Assembly: GCA_030762175.1 (NCBI GenBank) | Contig: CM060830.1 | Location: 45,682,501-45,746,500 of the forward strand | DNA length: 64,000 nt | Source of the DNA: Metallyticus violacea | Taxonomy: Eukaryota; Arthropoda; Insecta; Mantodea; Metallyticidae | Direction of reading: 5' to 3' | Shown: in pieces, positions 45,950-57,234 of the stretch | Numbering within the stretch: position 1 is the stretch's first letter | Layout of the letters: every line of letters begins with the position of its first letter | Translations under genes and position numbers: made by a program | The notes under the pieces: model-generated | What the model saw: the letters and a program-made list of their open reading frames with translations, nothing else | What the model was told of the DNA's origin: nothing | Databases searched by the model: none

Positions 45950-46560
45950 TACTTCAAGCCTTTTGCAAGTACATTATCACAACCAACGCTTTTTCGTTGT
46001 GCTTTTTTTTTTTTTCTTGTAGGATTTTCTCGCTTGAACATCCAACAATAGCAAGCAGGCATATTGATGTTCGATTGTCCCGAAATCTTGTCTCAAACTC
46101 ATGTAACTCTTTATGGAATCTTTCGTGTTGTTCTTCATTAAGAAAACCCGGAATTTTGGGGAAAGAAGTCAAAGTTTGAGTGTGACATATGATTTTTCAG
46201 ATGCATTTTACGAACTTTTAGGGCTCATTTCGCAACATATTTCCTTGAATACGTCTAGCATTTTGCTCACAATATCTGGATATTTCTTATTGCCAAGAAA
46301 TGTTGTTATATCTTCTGTGTGAGCTTTCCACGTTGTATTCTCTTTTGCGACTAATATATTCAAACATGAGTTCTCTGATATCGGGACCATTAAATATCCC
46401 TTTCTTTAATTTTTTTTCTGGAAGAGCTGGAAATTTGTCACAAACTTACTTAAAACAGGGCCTGTCTTTGTTTAAAGCCTTGGTAAACTATTTCATTAGT
46501 CCAAGGTAGAATCAGTTATGAAGGACTGATGAAGTTTTCGCGTATGACTTTTTTGGAACC
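45950..46560 (-). pseudogene. Decayed member of an arthropod multicopy protein family
   Basis: Minus-strand pieces, in order: VCDKFPALPEKKLKKGIFNG and PDIRELM (about 46450-46370), then TWKAHTEDITTFLGNKKYPD (about 46345-46285), CEMSPKS (about 46230), SFPKIPGFLNEEQHERFHKE (about 46165-46105) and LHEFETRFRDNR (about 46105-46070). These follow the layout of a protein found in many near-identical copies in arthropod assemblies, with blocks GxFxGPQIRxLM, WKxFxxVVxxFLGN, CNMSLKxHFLHSHL and FPxNLGxVSDEQGERFHQDI. I know no accepted name for it. Its copy number suggests a transposon-borne gene, which is inference. Frameshifts near 46190 and elsewhere, plus a poly-T run at 46006-46015, show that it is dead. 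Confidence 0.62.
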
Positions 46561-48546
46561 AGCAGCCAAGTGCTCTCGACGTGTCATTCTTTCTGAATCC
46601 AGTGACAATCTCTTGCCCTACTGTCCTACTCTCAAATAAAACACCTGTATTTAGTGTAGCCAGATTGTTGGGCGAGCAATAAACTTGATTACTGGCTTAA
46701 AGGATCTCGTCAGAACTGCATAGCAGGCATCTTGGTGGGGGCTAAAACAACGCCCTTCTTCCACTCCTTTTCCTTGTTCTCCTTGCTTCTTCCTTCTCCT
46801 TGTCAATATGAATTATCCACAATCTTCCAGAAGCTTACAGAAAATTCCAAACACGTTACTGTCCCTAGAGGAAATAAATGGGAATTTGTTTGTGTTTGTT
46901 TGTTATAAAGTCCTATAAGTAAAGGTCTCTAAAAAGGTGTATATCGCACAACATGCTTAGTCAAATTCCAATCAAAATGTGCCAGGAAGATTGTTTTGAA
47001 TTTATGTGATGTTACTATTAGAAAAATATATAAACTTTTTACGTAATAATTTCATCGCTGACCAGTGTAACTGCTAGTGATTTCTTGATTCGTTCGATGT
47101 TAACATTTCCCAGTTTTTGAAAGAGTGCAGGGAAAAAATGACTGATTTGTTCCTTTCTATGGCAACTTCAAGTTTCTGAACTGCAGAAGTAAGTTGCTAT
47201 GTTGTATATGTTGCATTTTATTTTATAAAAAGTATCAAGAAAATGATTTTAAAAACTTTACTTGTAATAATGTGATTATAATCGGTGTGGATTAACGTAT
47301 TAGGTTTCCGTCCACTCTTCATAACTTTAGAGCCTCTTATTGCCTTGTTAGTATAACACAGAAATAGTTCATTCTTCATGCTTGCTAAAATCATTATTTA
47401 GGAATTAGTAACATAATATTTGTGGTAAAAAGCAATAAATAGGTAAATAATGGCAACGTGTTCAAATATGACAGTAAAAACACTGAAAACTGATAACACA
47501 AAGTCAGTTAACGGTATAGAGGATCATTCTAAAATGTATATTCGGAAATAGATAGCAGATGTAAGCGCCAGAAAAAAGAGAACTGCTCGAATTTGGAAAT
47601 AATAACATGACTTATCATGTATTTAAAGTAACAATAAGTGAAAACTGATTAAAGTTGTATACGAAAATATGCTAATTTTTTTTATTAATCGTGACACATT
47701 GAAACTGCACATCACAGCTGATTTTTTAAATGCTTTTTAGATTCATTTCAAACATAGGTGCTTTAAGACTATCATCGTAGCCAGGTGCTTAACACATTTT
47801 ATACTAAGTTTTTCTAATGTAGGATAAGAACTGATGGTGGAATCTATATATTGTTGATTACGCTCTATTTCCAAATTTTCTTTCGTTGAAAATACAAGTT
47901 GAAATTAACAAGATCCGTACTTGTTCAACAGAACTGTAACCGTGGACGTCGTTAGTAGTTCAGGTTATTTCTTGTAATGCTGACTATACTGTGGTTGCGA
48001 CGTTGTAACACAGTCGCCACTGATAAACACAGATATTGTAGAGTTTTCAATTCCGCCTAGTAAATGTATATTTAGTGTACGTCATAACGAATTACTTTGT
48101 TCTAGAACTATTTATAACCACAACTAACTTGCTGCATAGTAATGTAAACATAACAATACCCAAGAGATCTATTGAGTACACCTTTGCTCATAATATTTAA
48201 GTAGGAAAAAGCTTGGAGCCCATTATAGTATGTGCCTACTCGACAGTATTCTGAGTCGACGCAAAATAATTTCCTTATCGCCTTATGAATTACTCTGCAA
48301 ATGACCTCTTTGGGGCTTTTTCTAACTCTGTAAATTAACCGTCGACAGAAATAGTAAAGAAGAAGGGGGGAAAAAAACCGTCTTCAAAGTAACCTTTCAT
48401 ATCACGACTGATTGACTGATTGGTATTTTGGGATTGGTTCTATGTATTTGCTATTCTAAGAACCTTATATTCTAGAGAAACAAACTAATGTCAACAAACC
48501 ACCCAGTAGTTCCTCGTTAATCTGTACCATTGCCACCTGAAAAGGG
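46561..48546. other. No gene or repeat family recognised
   Basis: AT-rich. The right half has essentially no frame of 60 codons or more. No structural signal supports a feature. Confidence 0.45.
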
Positions 48547-48855
48547 GTCGGTCTGGTGATGTAGTAGTTACTATACATGCCTTCTAAACCTAAGATCGCG
48601 GGTTAGATCCCGGCCAGGACCGATGGATTTTATCCGGGCGTAAAAATCGTAAGTATGACTTCCTTTGGAAGGGAATATATATCCCGTATATTTACGGCAC
48701 ACGATAAAGAACCTCAAGCCTGAAAAAAAGAGACCTCTAGGCAAAATTCGTCACGCCCTGATTTGAAAGGGACGCTGATGACCTGAGATGTTATAGAGCG
48801 TTAAAAAAAACAAAACAAAAAAACAAAAAACAAAACAAAAACAAACAAACAATCA
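48547..48855 (+). mobile_element. SINE-A copy 9 with an A-rich (AAAAC)n tail
   Basis: Full length: head gtcggtctggtgatgtagta, a B-box region gcgggttagatcccgg (mutated), body ttcctttggaagggaa, atatttacggcacacg and aacctcaagcctgaaaaaaa, tail gagatgttatagagcg. It is followed by ~50 bases of A-rich (AAAAC)-type repeat at 48803-48855, which replaces the ATAAATAAA-type tail seen in other copies. Confidence 0.92.
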
Positions 48856-49345
48856 AATGAAAAAGTAGCTGTCAAAGTGTAAAGTTCCAGTGGCTCGGAT
48901 ATAGAGTTTTTCTTCCATTGGCTTTTCCTCGTCACGAAAGCAAAATTCAATTTGGTATTCCCTAACATGAACCTCCAAAGAAATTCCGTATAGCTTTAAA
49001 AAAATTAATTAAAAAAAGCACACAATTAACAGTAAATAGGACAACGAAGCTACTAGGGTCATTTATCCAGCAGGAAGGAATTGAATACTTTAGGTTTCAT
49101 GTAACCGACAACCAACGGATGTCGCGATAAAACCGATGTAGTTTTAGCGGCAATAAATTACCAGCGAGAAGCGGAAAAATGCATACAGTTCACATTCCTA
49201 TACGTTTTATTCGATGCCTACAGCCGAAACGAACTTTTGGCAGCTAGTGTTTCTATATTTGGGTATTCTGGCGATTTATATCGAAGCGTGAGTGAATAAT
49301 CCAGAGGAAAGCAAAGATTCTTGTGATATTTGAGGATTGTTTTGC

Positions 49346-49348
<3 letters not shown>
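48856..49348. other. Nothing recognised
   Basis: AT-rich sequence without supported features. Confidence 0.4.

Positions 49349-49396
<48 letters not shown>
49349..49396. repeat. (AAT)n microsatellite
   Basis: About 15 AAT units. Confidence 0.94.
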
Positions 49397-49404
49397 AAAT
49401 TATT

Positions 49405-49432
49405 ATTAAGTAAATTTTTTAATTTACTTAAT
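49405..49432. repeat. Inverted repeat, 12-bp perfect arms
   Basis: attaagtaaatt, spacer tttt, aatttacttaat. It lies directly after the AAT array. A second small inverted repeat (agttatct / agataact) lies at 49489-49509. In such AT-rich DNA these may be chance. Confidence 0.85.
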
Positions 49433-49751
49433 CTGGCGTATTATTTACTGTTCTTAAAAAATTGGCAAATTTATTTACATAGACAGCCAGTTATCTATCC
49501 CAGATAACTACAGGTGAGTGAAACAACAATGAAATAATGGTAATAATAAATTTATTATACATGCAATATTTAAACACGATATAAGTGACATTTCGTAAAA
49601 ATAAACTTTTGGATATGACTTAATGGTAAATACGAATCGTTGCACAAATTTCATTATTCGCTATTATTTTCATATTACGTCACTATGATATATCATTCTG
49701 TAATTAACAATGTGATTAAGGTTTGAGCTTATTTTTGTGCAAATTTTTCAT

Positions 49752-49896
49752 CACTGGCCGAGGTCGTTAAGACACGAACTCCTGGGTATGGGGTTCCCTT
49801 TCAGTCAGGGGCATCCTCCTCGACTTTCAGTTTATTCCCCGATTTTTCTTAGTCATAAATGGCAAATGCCGCGAAAGTACTCTTAATGCTATGCCC
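49752..49896 (+). mobile_element. SINE-B copy 2, 5' half
   Basis: Head tggccgaggtcgttaagaca is tRNA-Ser-like; the B box has decayed to ggggttccctttc. The body continues to ggcaaatgccgcgaaagta and then breaks at about 49896. The matching 3' half resumes at 50906 (agagcgcttccttcc), so this copy was split by the element between them. Confidence 0.75.
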
Positions 49897-50905
49897 GGGC
49901 TTTGTTTCATAAAAATACATCCAAGTGTATTAGTGCAGGTCCTTGTAAGGTATCGTGTTCTGTTCCACGAAAGAAATGCTACACTAGTAAAGTATTAGTA
50001 AAAAGTTACAAGTGACGTCATATAAGAGCAAGATGGAGGAATAGCTGTGTGCCATACTTCGCCATATCTTGAATTAGGTTATGTCTACTCTTTAGGGATT
50101 TTTAATGCACAGAGCATATTATTGTCATTCCTGCAAAGTGGATCTTGTGTTTTTCTCAAACATGATGATAATTTAAATACTTTATCATGTGTTTATCGAT
50201 ATTGAAGCGCAATAATCCACTTTGAGATGAAGATCCCAAAAGGCTACATTTAGGAGCATCAATTTCAGCCGTCGGGAAATGGCAGAAGAATCCCTCTTGG
50301 TCATTTATTTTATTCGTCTATTTGATTCTTTATATTTATTTATTTATTTCTTGACAATCGCTTTTTCATAAGCAAAAAAAGGGGGGAGGGGAATTGTGCT
50401 AAAAGAGACTATTTTAAAAAAGAATGAAAAGAAAGTATTTTAGAGGCGTGTAGCAACAACCGTAAAAATACATTAACTAAAGATGCTGGTCCGAAATATG
50501 CATTTGGAATAGGAAACGCCAAATATCAGTCATAAGCCATTCATTATTTGCAATTAACCTAACTTTATCATTATACGCAAGTACTTATTTATTCTTTCTT
50601 TATGTATATTCCTACTCATCATTATCATCAACCGGCTCCCAAAATCATTAAAAAGATAATAACTTTTGATTTGAAGTTACCAAATGTTCGTACACTTATA
50701 GAGAAATTTATACAAACTACCAGTGCCCCACTAATACTAATACTTCTGTGGAACAGAACAATGAACAATATTTGTACACTTGTAAGTATGGAGTAATAAA
50801 GTACAAAAGTAGCAGAAACCCCGAACAGATTATTACTAATAACTACAAGTTACAAGTCCATATACTTGTAATGTATTAGATCATACTTTTGTGAAACAGG
50901 ACCCT
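49897..50905. mobile_element. ~1.0 kb non-autonomous element with inverted ends, inside SINE-B
   Basis: The left end gggctttgtttcataaaaat and the right end in reverse agggtcctgtttcacaaaag are imperfect inverted repeats. The second-layer motifs aagtgtattag (left) and ctaatacattac (right, reversed) extend the similarity. The interior has no transposase; the frame 50602-50796 (64 codons) is unrecognised. Insertion between the two halves of SINE-B copy 2 fixes the boundaries independently of the ends. Superfamily not assigned; the target-site duplication is not clear. Confidence 0.62.
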
Positions 50906-50999
50906 AGAGCGCTTCCTTCCGGGAAATATCATTTCCTCTCATGTATCACCAGTGACCGCCGCTTGGGATACCTTAGCGATATTTGAGAGGGGAAAAAAA
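50906..50999 (+). mobile_element. SINE-B copy 2, 3' half
   Basis: Reads agagcgcttccttccggg, tttcctctcatgtatcacca and gtgaccgccgcttgggatac, as in the 3' half of SINE-B copy 4, with an A8 run close behind (50993-51000). Confidence 0.7.
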
Positions 51000-51000
51000 A

Positions 51001-52639
51001 GTTGAACACTATTTGAAAAAAATCGATTACATTTTTGTTAAGCCATTATAACATTTTCATTTCTCAAGCCAGTGCAGCTAGCAAGCAACAACTTTTATTT
51101 TGCTTGTTGAGAAATATCAGAATGGTCAACAGTAAAAAGAGAATTTCCCTCTGTAGAAAAGTTTACGATTTTTTTCATCGGGAGTGCCACTACTACACAG
51201 AGCGCCCTAAGATTTGTCGAGACGAGCGTAGGAAATTTAGTTTTCTACTAATTCAACAAGAAGTTAGAATATTTGTGCATTACTTTAGAATAGGTTAGTT
51301 TCAGCAGTAAATTAAATTAGGTTAGCTTCAATCTTTAAAAATATAACATTAGGTTAGGTTAGATTAGGTCTTGAGTTCATTTTTTTAATTATGATAAGCT
51401 AATGTCTTTTCTGAATCCCCTGAAAAAGCACCACTTAGATTTTTACGAATCCAATACAGAATGTACAATCATATATTGGCATTGTAGCCTGCTCATGCGT
51501 TTTATTTTCTTTTCTACCAATATCATTCTAATGATGGGATTTTTGGTTATAAAAGTTGCACTAAAAGGGAGAATGAGTGGATTACAGGCTTTTTAACAAT
51601 TTACTTCCACTTTATAAGATAGTTTTTATTTTGGTAAGTTTTCCAACTTTTTGGAAGTACTCGACCGTGAGAAAATAGATATTATTTCTGAATTGTTCGA
51701 TGATTACATTACGGTTACTCTAGACAGTTTTGCCAATATCATCTACTTACAGTGAGGTTATTTGAGTTATGGGCGGCCGCCTGAGTGTGGCTGCTTATTG
51801 GAATAGTGGAGCCACTGCATGTAGTGAGACATTTTATTTTAGTATTTATATTTTTATTAATAGTATAAAACGATACTGTATTTATATGGGCACTAACCAG
51901 TGTTATAAGATATGCTGAAAACAATGCCCCTTGACGTCAATACATTGCCAGAATGTGCGTGCGAATTACCTGTATTTCATCTAACTTTCTTTCGTAAAAA
52001 CACGGCAATTCGGAACACGTTTCTTGCCATTAAGAGACCCTCTCTTTCCTAATTTTTTAACGAGTTGGCGATCAGTTTTTGTACCTGGAATACGTGTATT
52101 TTCTGCAAGAATCCATTTTCAGACACATTGAAAACACCGAGTAAAACAGGAAAGCACAACCACTCGCGGACAAAGTCTCCGCAAAATTAACTACAAGCGG
52201 CTACCTACATATGCATTATAAGGAAAAGTTCAAAGTGCAAATGAATATGAACACTTATAATTATAGATTGCTCTAATTGGTTAAAATTACATTTTTATAC
52301 GCGATTGGTCAGTGATATTCGAAGGCATTTTTCGATAACGCTTTAGAAGCTGGTAACCTATAAACTAAAGGAATGTGCAAATCTGAAAACATTGCAAAAA
52401 AGAAAAAAAAATACTCTCATGTTTCCTAGAAAGTATCTCCGTACCTCTTTATTACCGCTCTCGTTAATTCTACTTGCTCTACACAGGCTTAACAGTTATA
52501 GACAGAAATTTAATTGCTTGTCAGAGATTATCGACGTTGCCATAGCAACTTCACTGTAAAGCTGCAAGCGTAGAGAGCCTCTTAAGTGTAAGATGTTACA
52601 TCATGGTAATACTACCCACAATACTGAAAAATGCAGCAT
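51001..52639. other. Nothing recognised except a TTAGG-like run at 51349-51368
   Basis: ttaggttaggttagattagg (51349-51368) is four units of the insect telomere repeat with one base change. Other isolated ggttag strings lie at 51295 and 51330. Frames 51035-51298 and 51402-51596 (+) have no recognisable domains. Confidence 0.5.
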
Positions 52640-52880
52640 CTGCACGGATTCAGCGATTGTGCATCAGAGAGCTTCCGCGTGGAGTCCACCTCCTCCACAA
52701 CAGATTGGCAATAGAGGGCAGGCATTGCAGCCTGCATCAAAACGAGCGGCGCCGTGAGTGTTCGTAGCTGGTTGCGCTCCGGTGCAAGAGGGCCTGCCTA
52801 TGCTGCAGGAGCTCTAATCATTGCTGTTACTCTATATAAACACAGAGAAAACCAGAGCCGGAAGCGACATCTAATTATTT
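52640..52880 (+). promoter_or_regulatory. G+C-richer pocket with a TATA-like string; possible core promoter
   Basis: The G+C content rises here (for example cgagcggcgccgtgagtg near 52743). A consensus-like tatataaa sits at about 52834-52841 in actctatataaacacagaga. No initiator, open frame or known gene follows within several hundred bases. The arrangement could equally be chance or part of an unknown repeat. Direction is assumed from the TATA orientation. Confidence 0.22.
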
Positions 52881-53984
52881 TGTCAATAGTGTAAAGTGTT
52901 GCTTGCACATTCTTTTCATGTTACATGTTGGCCTACTCCCTTTGTAGAAAACTCTTCATGATGACAAACTCGTATCAGATATTAAGGTGTTCGCGATATT
53001 ACCTTTAAGAATAAGGGATTTCTACGAAGATGTGCCTTATGTTGCTATGCCTCCACGGTGATAACAGTTGGGGTGCTTGAATTTCTAAAGTAACTATTTT
53101 ATCAGCCCCTGAAAAAGTGAAACATAACACATAGCAGGGAATGTTGAAGAAACAGTGGGGGGTTGGGGGGGGGGGAAGAAAAGAAAAGGAAAAAAAAAGT
53201 TATATAAAAGAACGTGTTTGAAGTAAGTAACGTTCTGTAAGGTAAAATATATTAAATAGTTTCGAGATAGTTTTTTTTTATCAGAGGATATTAGGTACTC
53301 TTTTCAGATGCATGATTCTTACACGAGATTTTCAGGTCTGAGAATCTAAAATAATATTAGTTCTTTACTACAGTGTTCAATAATATGCATTTAAATCAGT
53401 GTTCCAATGATAGTAGTAGCCAAATATTTCTGTTAACTACTAATACTGTCCCATTGATCTAGTTATTAGCGGCGGTGAGATCTTGGGGTACATCCCTGGT
53501 ACGTGTTTAGAAATATCCAAAGTTAGGAAGGTCTGAAACGGGATCCACTCATCTCCTGATGACAATTGAGGAGCTACCTGATGCAGAGGTAGCGTCTTTG
53601 GATCATGAAAAGCGCGCTTAAAGCAACATGCTGCTCATATATCCCCCTACAATACTGCAGTCTTGTCAATATGTCGCAAGATAGAAATAGAGGACGCAGC
53701 GATCGTACGGTAAGCTTAGGCCCTGCATTGGCTTTTGTGTTCAAGGAAGAAGCATTAACTACTAGTGTTAGGCCATAAATCATAACCTGAGGTACTGTAT
53801 ACCACTTCTTAAGGGAAGCTGAAGTGTTTTTAAAATTTATACGCAATATTTGTAAAAGTTATAACTTCCAAGCTCTACTCATTTTCTTTAAATTTTTTAC
53901 ACCAATTGCGACGACCCCAGACGTTTGTCATTCGGTTGTACGGTTCATTCCTCATCAGAGACCAATATTTGTGTACTTTTGTAC
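52881..53984. other. Nothing recognised
   Basis: AT-rich with a G-rich run at 53158-53175 and an A-rich run at 53188-53200. The minus-strand frame 53846-53574 (90 codons) has no recognisable domain. Confidence 0.4.
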
Positions 53985-54490
53985 TCGGATTTAAACCTTG
54001 TCTGATGATTAGATAGGGTTGTGGGAGACGGAGGATAATATTTCCATTGCTCAAGAGCTGGCTGGCTGTTTACGCCTACGTCCCCGTTAGGCACCTCCGG
54101 TAGAAAAGTGAGATAAGGAAGAAACCGGACAGTCAAGATTCAGGAGCGGTGAGGTACGAATATAACTATGTTTTCATATAAAACATCCCGACGCCGGCGA
54201 AGTCCCCCCTCCTCCAAAGAGTTCGGAACCCTCAGAAGAGTCGCTTCCATGTTAGAACAGGGGCAGACATCTTTTTCTAAAACGGAAGTCGCTGCCACAT
54301 TGCACACAGCACCAGCCCACCTTGCTAGTCACTTTTGATCCTGTAATAGAATGAACGGAATCAAATAGGGCGGAAAATTTGTGGAAAGGAAAAGTACATC
54401 CCAGCATTCGCTTAAGCGACCAGGGAAAATCACACACACACGCACACAAAAGGGATTTGAACCGAAGATCTCCCGTTGATACTTGTAAAA
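53985..54490 (-). mobile_element. SINE-C copy 4, nearly full length
   Basis: In plus view: tgctcaagagctggctggc, gtttacgcctacgtccccg, catcccgacgccggcgaag, gcaccagcccaccttgctag, cctgtaatagaatgaacgg, cccagcattcgcttaagcg, then a CA-rich run and gggatttgaacc (reversed B box). Each block is shared with one or more other SINE-C copies. The CCAAT tail is missing at the left. Confidence 0.7.
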
Positions 54491-54615
54491 CTAAATGCAA
54501 CCTTTCTAAATTGCCTCACTATAATATGATTGTTTCTTATTTTCATCAAACTACAAGAATCAACCAGTTGAAAAGCGCAATACGGTATGGACCAGTCAAT
54601 TACCATATTTTAAGA
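54491..54615. other. Nothing recognised
   Basis: Short gap between SINE-C copy 4 and the SINE-B copy 3 target site. Confidence 0.4.
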
Positions 54616-54627
54616 GGGAGGAGTTGT

Positions 54628-54920
54628 TGTTTATTTTTTTTGAGTTGTGTTTAACGCCCTTTTTAACTACTGAGGCACCACAGGCGGTGGACACTGATGA
54701 TACATGAGATGAAATGATAAATTGGGAAAGGATCTTTTTTTTGAAGGAAGGAAGCGTTCCAGGCCTAAGTTTAGGTACCTTCCCGGCATTTGCCAGTTAT
54801 GAAGACTGAGGAAAACCTGGAAAAAACCCCAGTCAGGGAGGATGGTCCTGGCGGGATTCGAACCGCAGACCTCCTGCTCACGAGTCCGTGCCTTAACGAC
54901 CTCGGCCACCCGTGGCGGTT
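54628..54920 (-). mobile_element. SINE-B copy 3, full length, with target-site duplication
   Basis: Minus reading begins ccgccacgggtggccgaggt, with B box cggttcgaatcccgccag, body gcaaatgccgggaagg and 3' end tgcctcagtagttaaaaagg, then a T-rich (minus A-rich) tail at 54628-54642. A 12-bp duplication gggaggagttgt flanks it (54616-54627 and 54921-54932). Frames of 72-80 codons across it are repeat-derived. Confidence 0.95.
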
Positions 54921-54932
54921 GGGAGGAGTTGT

Positions 54933-55060
54933 GTCTGGAAACTTCTTTCAGGAACGCTCATTTCAGTTCCCAGAATTTGAGAATATTCTGAACAATACTG
55001 TGTTATGAGGACGGGCATCATCATGCAATAGGATGACTGCTTTGGAAAGAATTCAGTCAA
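54933..55060 (-). pseudogene. Possible mariner transposase fragment (HDDARPH block)
   Basis: On the minus strand about 55040-54970 reads AVILLHDDARPHNTVLFRIF, matching the second catalytic block of mariner transposases (VxLLHDNARPHTAxxxxxxL) with Asp preserved. Flanking sequence on either side is not convincingly alignable. SINE-B copy 3 lies immediately to the left, where the downstream part of the transposase would be. Confidence 0.5.
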
Positions 55061-55771
55061 TCACGAAATCGATTTAAAATATGCGTGCATTATGAAGCTT
55101 GGACTTTGGACCTGCGGAGATGATGAATCAGTAAATTTGACAAACACTCTGGCACTTCCATTCAAACTGACACTGCATTGATATAGTAAACAGGAAACCA
55201 TTACCGAAGTTCTGAAATCGTTGAAGACTCACTAGGGACACACTACATTGTTTGTTTTTCTGTTTACTAGCCTCCATTGCTCTGCAAACGACGGATGACT
55301 GCACCTTCTGCCCCCGGTACGCGCCGTTAGGCATGCAACCTTGACACTGGAGATGTTTATTGCATGGTACAGATACCAACATCGTTTGGTTTGAATATCA
55401 AATTTATATGTATAAAACTTAACCTATTGTGAAAAGCTAACGCATTTTATAATCGTAATTTTGGTTTCGTTCAGGTAGATGGATTTAAATGTGTGATATG
55501 CTTTACCCGTTTCAACCCGTTGCGAACTCAGTAACCTAGCTACCTGCGTAGTCGTTGCGGAAAGATCAGCGCATTTCAGCAACTAGTCAAGCACCAAAAT
55601 AAGAAGGGAAAAAAATGAACTAGTGGCGGAACGTGTCTATGAGAGCGTATGCACATTTTAGTGTACGAATCAGTCAAATGGTCAGACATGACATTAAATT
55701 TCGTGTTTAGGTCAGAAACCAGTCAAGCGACACTGCTTGGCTTGTTTCTGCAGCAAACTTCGGACACATTT

Positions 55772-55773
<2 letters not shown>
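55061..55773. other. Nothing firmly recognised
   Basis: Might include upstream mariner sequence in heavy decay; the minus frame 55382-55128 (84 codons) does not show transposase motifs. Confidence 0.35.

Positions 55774-55849
<76 letters not shown>
55774..55849. repeat. (TG)n(TA)n(TG)n compound microsatellite
   Basis: Alternating purine-pyrimidine run of about 75 bases, with ~16 TA units inside TG runs. Such runs favour Z-DNA or cruciform structures. Confidence 0.95.
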
Positions 55850-55851
<2 letters not shown>

Positions 55852-57040
55852 ACTCATCCTTTATAGCGATGGTCCGTCAGGACAAAATAAGAATCATACA
55901 GTTGTTAGATTATTGATGAACCTTTGTGACAAAGTGCGATTTGACAGTATCACCCGCAACTTCCCTGTTCGTATTCACCGTTGTAAAATTTTGGGGCCAT
56001 AAAGCATCTGCTGAAAAAGTTGTTTGAATTTACACTCCTGAGGAATATATGGAGATTATCACGAAGATTCCTCCCAAGATATCAGAAGTTCCAAAACATG
56101 GTGGCTCATTCATTCAAAAAGCTTACTAACTCAGAAGAAACATCTGGAACAAGTGTTTCTAAAGGCTAAAATGAGAATTTCAAGATATTGACATACAAAC
56201 AGTTTTGTTACAACGAGGGCACTCCTGTTTTCACTCTGCTGAAAACAGAGCGTGCTTACCCACCCAGATGACGTACCCTTCAGGAAAGGTAAAATTTATG
56301 AATGTACTTTATATTATATAAAATATTACTTAGGCTTAAATGTAACAATATTCCTTCATTCAACAGTTTATCAAAGATGTAAAATATGTTGTAGCCTAAA
56401 TATTTTTGAACACTCTTCATTCATGTCCTAGGAGTCCTCAATTTCTTTGTTATTGTTTTAAGTTCTCATCAATATTAAGAAGATACAAGATCTAAATGCT
56501 CAAAAATTTGGTGGGATATGAACACTTTTATGACAGCATTTTACAATGACCTGCTACAGAGGTAGAATGTGCTGTGGAGTTTGTTTATGAGGCTTTAGTG
56601 ATTAGTTCCTGTCATGATGAGTAGGCATTGCTGATTTCATCCTTTTAGTTATCTCTGTATTACCAATGTAGTCTAACCTAATTACTAATATTTTCTTTTT
56701 CCACAAGTATGAATTTTATGACAAAACTCTCAAAAATTCCAGAATTACGCCATAAAATTACATTTGCACCACTCATTTTTTTGTAGAAATAGTTAAGTGC
56801 AAAACGTTTTTGTTTTTTTTTTTTTTTTTTACAGTAAAGTTAAAAGGCACAAAATAAACATATTTAGTTAATGAGTATTGAAATAATGTACTGCTTTCAG
56901 CAAAAAACCATTAAAACCACTACCGAAACATTTAGTTCTGATGCTAGACTGTTTGTTTGTTTATTTTTTACCAAAATTGGAAAACTTTGCACTTGACTGC
57001 TTTCTGAAATAAACGATTCAATTGTTGCCTCGTTCGGCGC
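55850..57040. other. Nothing recognised; poly-T at 56812-56831
   Basis: AT-rich, with no supported coding content and no similarity to the repeat families in this window. Confidence 0.4.
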
Positions 57041-57084
57041 GTTAAACAACCGTTAAACCCTTAAACCGTTAAACAACCGCTAAA
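57041..57084. repeat. Short imperfect tandem array (CGTTAAACAAC-type)
   Basis: Units gttaaacaacc, gttaaaccctt, aaaccgttaaacaacc and gctaaa repeat a GTTAAAC core four to five times in 44 bases. It abuts RepD copy 5. Confidence 0.8.
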
Positions 57085-57093
57085 ATTATATAT

Positions 57094-57199
57094 AAATTAA
57101 CGGTAATAATAAAAGTAGATAAGGATAAAACACTTAAATAAAGTCACACTTGAAATTGCTATATTTCGAACTACTGGAGTTCTTCAATGGCAAGAAGCA
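57094..57199 (-). repeat. RepD copy 5
   Basis: Minus reading: gcttcttgccattgaagaac, ctccagtagttcgaaatata, gcaatttcaagtgtgacttt, atttaagtgttttatcc and tacttttattattaccgtt. Closest to copy 4. Confidence 0.8.
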
Positions 57200-57234
57200 T
57201 ATATATTATATAATATGTATTATAATTGTTATAA

